A stretch of 64,000 bases of DNA from Leptasterias polaris (Eukaryota; Echinodermata; Asteroidea; Forcipulatida; Asteriidae), in the NCBI GenBank assembly GCA_037783415.1, contig JAZGTN010000177.1, positions 434,001-498,000 of the forward strand, written 5' to 3'. Below, piece after piece: positions 22,301-31,300 of this stretch. Every line of letters starts with the position of its first letter. Position 1 is the first letter of the stretch. Made by a program: the position numbers and the translations under genes. A model generated the notes under the pieces. It was given only the letters and a program-made list of their open reading frames with translations. It was not told where the DNA came from and did not search any database.

Positions 22301-25300
22301 AATTTCGCATAGGACTCAGAATACGTCACACATCCAAAATTGCATACAGCCGATGGACAACAGTTCATTTTTTTAATTTTAAAGATTTTTCGTTTGTTAA
22401 GTGTCGGACTATGATCAGTTGGAATTTAATCAGGCTGGGGGTGGGGGGGGGGGGGGGGAGGGGACAAACAATGTGCATATTGCATTTGAATGATTATAGA
22501 GCTTCCTAGCAACAATGTTGCCATGGAGCATTGCAGCTAACCTTTGATATATTGTTGCATGTGGTTGTGACTATATTTATAACAAAAAACATTTAAATGA
22601 TCAACATCAATCGATACACCTCTTGTCATTAACCCATGGTGGAAATGAAGTGCTGAAAGTCACCATCCAGCCAGGGGTTACGATCGAGCAAGGTGAACTA
22701 CAAATATCGTGCGGCGTTCAAAGTTTGCTCCCAAGCTATCTATCCTGCGCAATTTTCATTTTAAACCATGCAATGAAACATGTGTGGGCCGTAAACACAT
22801 ATATATAAATGAACAATTATTTTTTCAAAGACTACGTCCAACCATTGCGTTTATGTTAAGTTGTAAATTATTTGCAACACAAAAGTGATATTAGAGTTAG
22901 TCCCTCAAGTTACTTGCGGCAAGTGTGGTTGGCTCATGGATTACTTGTCTTCCGGTACAAGACAAACAAAATATCGTGTAGTAGGCATATGGAGACCCAA
23001 GGCTCGGGAGAGGGCACAACAGGAAAGTTTTATTAATCAAAAAATAACGTAGGCCCTATAATAGGTTAACAGATCCCATTAGCCGTTGGATTCGGGAGGA
23101 CCCGAATTTGTGTTTGTAAATTATTAAAAATGAGATTATTTATTTATTCAAAGCTATTATATATATTTTCCTTACATGGGTCCCAATTATAGTTTATACT
23201 TGGATTCTTTTTATGTATTTTGTTATTTTACTTTTCTCTTGTGTATTTGGGTTTTGCTTTTTCGATCGTGTTATTTCTTAGCATTTCAATAACTTAACTC
23301 AATGTTATTATTTTTTACTTCACAGGCGGATATTTTGCCCATTACCAACAATTTGGACTGCTGATAATGAAGCTGAAGTTAAATCCAAACTTCCTACTAT
23401 TTTGTTTAAATGAAGTCTCAATCATATTCAAGCCATTTGGAAAAATTGTGTGCAAACTTGTCTCTCTCTCTCTTTTCCTCCTTTTTGCGCACAAGTGTTT
23501 TTAATTTTGGGCGGACTTTTTTTCCCTCTTAATTTTTATTTTACGGATTTTTTTTTTTTGGGGGGGGGTCGCCCCCTTCCTTGGTTACAGGTCTGGAAAA
23601 TAACGTGTGTCCACCAATCAAACTACATGGATCTCTGTGTGGTAGAATTTATTTTTGTTTCGTTTTCATTCGTAGATCCACCCATGGCCCTCATAGATCC
23701 ACCCATGGCCCTCATAAAACATGACTATAGTTGCCTTTATATTCAGAAGTTGCCATGACAAAACTTACTTACAGAAACAGAATTAAACAATACCCAAGGG
23801 GCGACATACTATGATACTACCCTCTCCAGACGGCCGGTAGCTTTGGCGTTCCCTCATCAAACCAAACTTACGAACATATTGCTTTTAAGCTCACCCATCA
23901 GTAGCTCTGGGTAGTCTTCCGTTTTGATCAAACTATCGACTTGCTGTCCCGAGATGATGTCACCCGCTGAATATTACCTAATTTCACCTCTTTAACATTC
24001 TTATTCAAATATTGTGTGCCCTATGGTTACTTCTACCATGCTTCTACATTTGTTGGCACTTGGTTCGCACATTTATCTTTTTCATATGGTCCGTCAGCAT
24101 GTCGACGATTGATATATCCTAAATCGACTATCAAGTGTTATCGTCATATCGAATATTCCTCATGTTCAATAGAAAATCATAGACATCACTTGGTACCACG
24201 GAAGCAAACGAATGAAATCCACCACATAGTAAGTTCAAAAACATAATGAAGGTTAGGGCCTACTAAGTCCTCACATCTTCCTACTTTTTATTTAAAGACG
24301 GTTGCCAAACAAATTTTGTTATGCAGTATGCACCCATTTTCCAAAAGAGATAGAGTCATTGTATTTGTACAGGTGAAATAAATTACAAGTCTCTAAACTC
24401 ACGCATGTTAAAATGGTGTAAAATTTCATTTTATTTACTCCGAAATTTTGTACATGACGTCTTGGGTATGAACAACTGCGTCTGTACTTTCCTGAGAGGA
24501 ATTTCTGTGTCAATAAAAGGGGCATATTCAATGACTGATTAATATAACATTCAGGAATGAACGCAAATGCGTCAATATTTTATGACTGGGCCAAAAGTCC
24601 CGAGTTTTATCGTAACTGTGTTGTCGTCAAAATGCAATACTTGAGTTTTGTTATGATTGGCCAAAGGTATACGTCGATTTGTGCCCTACAGAAGTCTTGA
24701 GTATTGACGCTAACTATTTCCAATAGATTCGCAATGTGCGGCCCAAACTTTTTGTAAATATCGACACCAATGTTTATGACAAATTTACAACTTTAATATA
24801 AAAATGACGTAACAAATTGTTGATACATTTTCTGTCGGCAAGCCATAAGGTCCAGATTTTCCGAGAGATATAATTTTTGTTTGAAGGGCCTAATTTTGGT
24901 GTTTCGTTTTTTCGAGAGGGACAATTTATTTGTTAGGCGACAGCGTTACTAATGCCACTAATAAAAGTACCCCTGGAGAAAAAGAATGCAATCCGAAGGC
25001 TTGGCCTTTCATTTTACTTCTAACCGCGACTTATTGTTTGCGGTTAAAACTGGCCGACCTATGAAGGCAAATGCAGCAAAGGCCTTTGTAGGCTGCCGCC
25101 AGAAGCAGCTTTGGTGGGAAAATGTTACAAGTTATTCTGTTCTCAATCTTTTAGGGCGGCATTGATGTCTGTGTTTGGGTGTGAGTACAGTCAAGTGGAT
25201 GGTATGCATCAAAGGAAATAATATTTACTTTAACAGAGGGGCCGCGAACCTCTCAAACCAAAAGGCACAAAGATTCAACAAAACTGCCTACGATCTTTTC

Positions 25301-28300
25301 CCGAGAACATAACATCGACCATGCCTTAACAATGACGACTCAGGCAGATGCCGAAATGATAATGCGGGAAAGTAAGAACCTTTTATTATTTTCTGTCGCA
25401 GACACAAATTGCCGCGGCCGACTCACTTTTCATTTCACAACAAATATTACAGGAAAACAAAAACAAAAACACCTGGGGTAAGGCATGGACCGGTGAGAAA
25501 AGGAATGTTGATTGCATCGGTTAAACCGCGCGCCATCAAAGCACTCTACATTCTCGGGCAATCCCGCAAAATGTCGCGCGGGTATAACAAGTTTAGCGCG
25601 TGGAGGTTCACGCGTGAGTTGACCGGTTACAACAAAGGAATGTTGATTCCATCCGTAAAGAGCAGCGCGCTATCAAAGCACTGTACATTCTCGGGCAATC
25701 CCGCGAAATGTCGCGCGGGTATTACAAGTTTAGCGCGTGGAGGTTCACGCGTGAGATAGCGCGTAAACATACCGACGGTTGTTTAGTCTTTTTTTAAACA
25801 TGCTTGGCGCGTTAACCTCCACGCCATTTGGCGCGTGGGTGTTATCGCGTGGAGTCTACTAAATTTCGGGCTGTACTGTAGCTACCACATCATGGCACAG
25901 TTCATTAATCATCAAAACCACAGTGGATGATGTTGAATGGTTAAGCAGTAGGGGGTTAGTATAAACTGTACTGATGACTACTCAACCATGTACAAACCCA
26001 ACACTCCACAGAGAAGCCATCAAACGTACATCAGACTTTAAATATTTTGGGTCAATGATGGATGGCATCATCAGAGAGTGACATACATGTACATGTACGA
26101 TGATGTAGATCTGTTGCATGGCGGGGTATTCTGGAAATTAGGATGGATATGGGAGTCCTCCACTGTGACCAAAGAGCTTAAACTGAGTATCTTCAAGATA
26201 GCCTGCCTACCTATACTGCTATGGCTGTGAGACTTGGATCCTTACCAAGGATCTTGCTGCATATCTCAACAGCTGCCTTTGGATCATACTCAGCATAAAA
26301 CGTATTGACAGGATTACAAACACCAAGTTGCACAACATCAGCCAGCAAAATGCGTTAATACACACCACCCAAAAACGACAACTAGATGGGTTGGACACAT
26401 CCTACAGAAACCTGTTAATGAGCCACTCAATATCTATGCTCTTTACTCCCCATCCCTTGGCTGGCACAGATATCAAGTATTTATGTCAGTTATATGTACA
26501 TGTAGTGTACCTTCAATCTCTTTGTCATATCATGGCAGCTTGATCTCATTGATTCTACATCATCCTGAATACTGTCCAAACCCTAAAAAATGAAATTACA
26601 TAAAAGAAATCATATTTTCAACAGATTTATATCAACTTGGAGAAAAACAAATTAATTTCAACACACATACACTGTATAAGTCAAGAATGTCAAGTCATGA
26701 ATACTGAAACAAATATAATGAACTTACATGCTGAGCATTCAGCATTTTTGAGGCACACCATGTTTTAGTAAATTGACCTATCATTTCAGTAGTCAAACAA
26801 GAAAGGTGTGTTGACAAACACAAATGCCCCGCTGAGATTAATCCCATTATTGAGTTATTGCTTGGACAACATTTCTTTTGTTTTAGCCATAATGACCTTG
26901 ATATTTTTCGTAGGGGGGGTCCAAAAAATAGGACTCTTAGGGATCCCATGACCAATCCACAAGTCAAGTTTTGAGTTGATATGCAAAGTCCTTTTAGGGT
27001 TATCGCCCACGCACACACACACGTGTGTAAATACCGGCAATCGTGGACCCTCCTTTGTTCAACTCTTTGTGATAGCAACCGTGGACCACAATGCTTTCCT
27101 TTGTGATAGCAACCGTGGACCTATTGTCCCTTTTGTTATAGGTCCCCGGTTTGAATGTGGATACCTACCCACCCACACACGGAAGGACACGGCAAACACT
27201 ATATGTATGTCCCTTCGGCTTGCCTTGCCGATGGGGCAAAACAACTGTCTTCAAATAGGTGGTGGCATACATGTAACATCACAGCAAAAAACAGCAGGAT
27301 ATCAGACTAGATAGATACCAGTACTGTTCACACATGTATGGTGTCTGATGTTTTTTTATTTGGTAGTGTTTACATAAAAACATTAGATAAGCAACACAAA
27401 ACAATGTAAAGGTGTCACTTGCCAATCACAACCCATGAAAAAGAATGCACAGTAAATCAGTTTTTCAAGAGTGCATACCAAATTTCATACATACATGTAC
27501 ATGTACAGCCCTTTCTCAAAATCACAGCCTTTGCTCCAGCTCTGACATGTGTGTCTGACTTAGGCTCCATCAGTTACACTGTAAACTTTGAAAACATGCA
27601 CTTTTGGTATTGGGCTTCAAACAGGACAAACAAAGCCTTTAAGCCAAAGCCAAGCCAAGGAACGATCCTGCTGTGATAACGACACTGCCACGACGCATCC
27701 TTTAAAACGGCTAGAAAAATTGGGCTCAAAAAATTAATTTTTCTTGGCCCAATTCTTTTATGGGAAGAGTTTTGGTGATCCATGTGGATCTTTTGTATCT
27801 GGGTTCTGGGGTAAAGAAAATACAGAACATCATTTTCCAGCCTTTATTTTCCCCCATCTTTCGTTAACTCTTGAAGATATTTGCAGTGTCTTAAATATCA
27901 AAGATATGATTAACCACAGAGCGCCTGCGTCAAAAGATTTAATGTATAGCTACAATCCCGGCCAAAATTCTTGGGCCACCCATTCGCAACAATAAACAAT
28001 CCCTCTCCCCTTCCCTCGTCATAATAAACATTCTCTCCCCCGTCCCCCCGCTCAATGTTGATGTGAGCGCAGACCGCGCAATGAGAGCCAACATTGAAAG
28101 GGGACACGGGGGCCATGGTGCGGGGGGGGGGGGGGGGGGCCCAACGAGATATATGGCCGGGATTGTCTGAAAATTTTCAGCGTGAACAAATTAACAAAAT
28201 ATTACAAAAGAAGGCTTTAAAAATACTATGAATGTGCACAGGCAGTGAATTTTTATTGCTTGCAGAGTAGGGCGTTAAAACAAAATACAAAACAGCAAGG

Positions 28301-31300
28301 ATGTTTTTGTTGGGGGGGGGACCACAACATTATGCCCAGGATTGTCTGACATTTGTGAGCATGAACACAAAATAAATAATAAAAAAATAGAAAAGATGGC
28401 TTTAAAAAACTTCAAGAATGGGCATATGCAATGAGTATTCATTGTATGCAGAGTAAGGCGATAAAAAATGGGGGGAAAAAATATCATTTTGTCCAGTTTG
28501 GACTCGAACTCGAGTCAGATACTTTGATAAGTGGATGTCTTAACCAGTACACCATGTGAGTCACATAAACACTCGGGGCAGAGATGTTTGATATACTTTG
28601 GATGGTGATGCCCACGATTAACAGTAGTAGATTAAAGAAGGAGATTCACTAAATTTCTTTTCTATTTTGGTGTTGATGGTTAACCGTTTGTTTTTCTGCC
28701 AAATAACTGAATGAGGTGATTGAAAAGAAAGTGAACAGGTTATGTGTTGTTTGTGTACTGTAATGCACTTAAAATTCACGTTGAAAAAAAACCCCTGTTT
28801 TTCGGGAAGTTGGGAGCCAAAATGGCATGGTTAAGCGTCATGGTGAACCGTCTTACAAGTACGCTACAAGAAAGTTTTAACATGTATTTCTCGTGCAAGC
28901 GCAAGACGGCCATGCCAGGAATCGTCATTGTAACGCCTCAGAGTGAAGAGGCAATGGAGTTTATATCGGGACGGGCCATTTTGGGGAGCGACACCAGGGT
29001 TAATTTGTGTTATTTTATTAACATTCATAGCGAACATACACAATTGACAGTATTAAAAGCATGTACAGTTTGAGAAAGAAGAAATATATAGTTTGAAAAA
29101 ACAGAAGATTTGACAAGAAGCAACCCAAATGAAATGATTAATTTAGTGTTCCCCCCATGCACGCCTGATGGTTCTATCTGAGACATGCGTCAGTCCGCAT
29201 GCAGACTTTGGTCTTGCAGATTTCTCACCAATAGACGCTCCTGACGCATAAGCCCGTTTCACACGAGCTTTCTAAACCATGGTCGTTGGGAACGAAATCG
29301 CATCGGTGTCATGAAATCGCAAATTTGCGTCGTGTGAAAGGAATCCGTGTGATGAAATTACCTGGGACCCTCGTTATAAACAACCGGGATCAAGACCTCC
29401 TCCAAAAATCGCATCCCTGTTTAGAATCGCCAAGATCGGTCCTGTGAAACGACGCACGTTTATGATACCAAGGTCCCATGCGATCACACAACGATTACGC
29501 ATGCGCAGCGGGAGTAATGTCGTTTGTTTGTTCGAGTATTCCTTCCTCCGTTAAAATGGCGTCGGTGGAAGAAATGTTCGTGGCGCAAATTATGTTAAGT
29601 TACCTTTGTTTTTGGATTTGGCATTTCCACTTTCCATCTCTGACAAAGCACTTTCCGCTACATTCATCTTCGGAGTTCGTCAGGAAACTGAGAATTCGCA
29701 CGAAAAAGCAGAAATGTGGCGCCGAGAAAACGATCTATGGTACCCTACACGCATTTACGTAACATTAAACGGGACACCGACAGAGAACCAGCGAACTAAT
29801 AAATAACCAATGATGACCTTTGACCCAATACGTAGCGAACTCACGAAAACGAGGGACGTTGGGAACGCGAAGTGTCATCGTGTGAATGTTTGTCATGATA
29901 TCGCACGCAACCTTTGGGACAGACAACTGGCGCCCAAAACGATGGACGTAAGTTTTCGATTCTCGTGTGAAAAGGGCTTTAGACAGAAGTCTTTTTCGCC
30001 CACCTCTACTACGGCGAGAGCGGTCAACTTGCCGTCACGTTCACAAATGCGTTGAACCGAACTTCACGATACTTTGCACGTTGCCGCTATTTCTCTTTGT
30101 GATTTTCCGCTCCTCCGCAAAAGACGAATATATGCACGATTTTCGTTTGAAATTAAACCACGAAACACCATGTTGACAATATGCCTCTTGCTTTCTGTTC
30201 TATCTATCAAATGCTTTGCTTCACTTTGATGAATTTCCTCTGCTCCACCAAAGATTGCAGTATATCTGTGTGCACTCAACTCCACAAAATAAACTAAGCG
30301 AACTTTCAGACAATCCCCACCAAAATGCTTGGGCCACCCATTCGCAACGTGACAATAAACATTCCCTCTCCCCTTCCCCCGTCATAATAAACATTCTCTC
30401 CCCCGTCCCCCCGCTCAATGTTGATGGGAGCGCAGACCGCGCAATGAGAGCCAACATTGAAAGGGGGCACGGGGGCCGTGGTGCGGGGGGCCCCCAACGA
30501 GATATGGCCGGGATTGTAGCTCGTGCTTAACATTGTCACTTGCAGTTGCAAATAAGGCAACATTGAGTGCAATAATTTTTTTGTATTAAACCAAGTTTAA
30601 CATTGCTTTGTATTTTATTATAAATGTTGTCATAAATAAAATGTTCATTTAAAAAGGGGGACTAATATTAAAAAACTTTTCTGTTTTAACTTATAAATCT
30701 CAAAGAAAATTCAGACACCAAACCAAAACTGAACCAAAACAAACAAATAAATGTTAAGCTTAAAATTTTACAAGTAAATTGATGAAACTTCTTTTATTTT
30801 ATGCTCACCTCTTTCACTATCTCAAATGCTTGTGCAAATTCTTCACTTATTCCAAGGCTTCTTCTTTCAATCTCACCTCGCAGATTTCTTCGACTCCTGA
30901 GTGTGTTTTCACTAAAAAACTCGGACAAAGCTTTTAATGCTTCCAAAATATCCTGTAAAAAGTGTTTCAAAAGATGCAGAGGTTTTTAAGAGAATTGCAA
31001 ATAGTTTATGCATGCCTCAAATTAGAATGCAATATCATAAATAAATCCATTTGCCTTGCCCAACATTTTTCACCTTACCCATAAATGCCCCTGTACAGTA
31101 CATTGTGTGTGCAAAGTACATGTACATGTGTACATGTATGTAGAACATTCAAACAATTCGGCTCAATTTAGTTATAAATATCGTTTGAACAATGCAGGCA
31201 TGAGGAAAAAAACCTGAACCATGAGCGCGAATCCCACTAATATACATTTATCTTTGGTTTTAAAAGCCCTACTCTGCAATCTGGGGCATTCTACATGTAT

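Larger units (their letters stand above)
14951..25878. mobile_element. 10.9-kb element with long inverted ends and TA duplication
   Basis: Left end TA-CAGTACAGCCCGAAATTTAG and right end CTAAATTTCGGGCTGTACTG-TA are perfect inverted repeats at the tip. Similarity continues inward for about 150 bp (shared AAACARCCGTCGGTA and GCGTGGAG motifs). Only one copy of each end is present, so the simplest reading is a single 10,928-bp element with a TA target duplication, hence Tc1/mariner-like or pogo/Tigger-like ends. I find no transposase; open frames inside are all short. The interior holds three diverged copies of a roughly 2-kb unit, a MITE and a large foldback. The alternative is two solo ends that happen to face each other. 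Confidence 0.65.
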
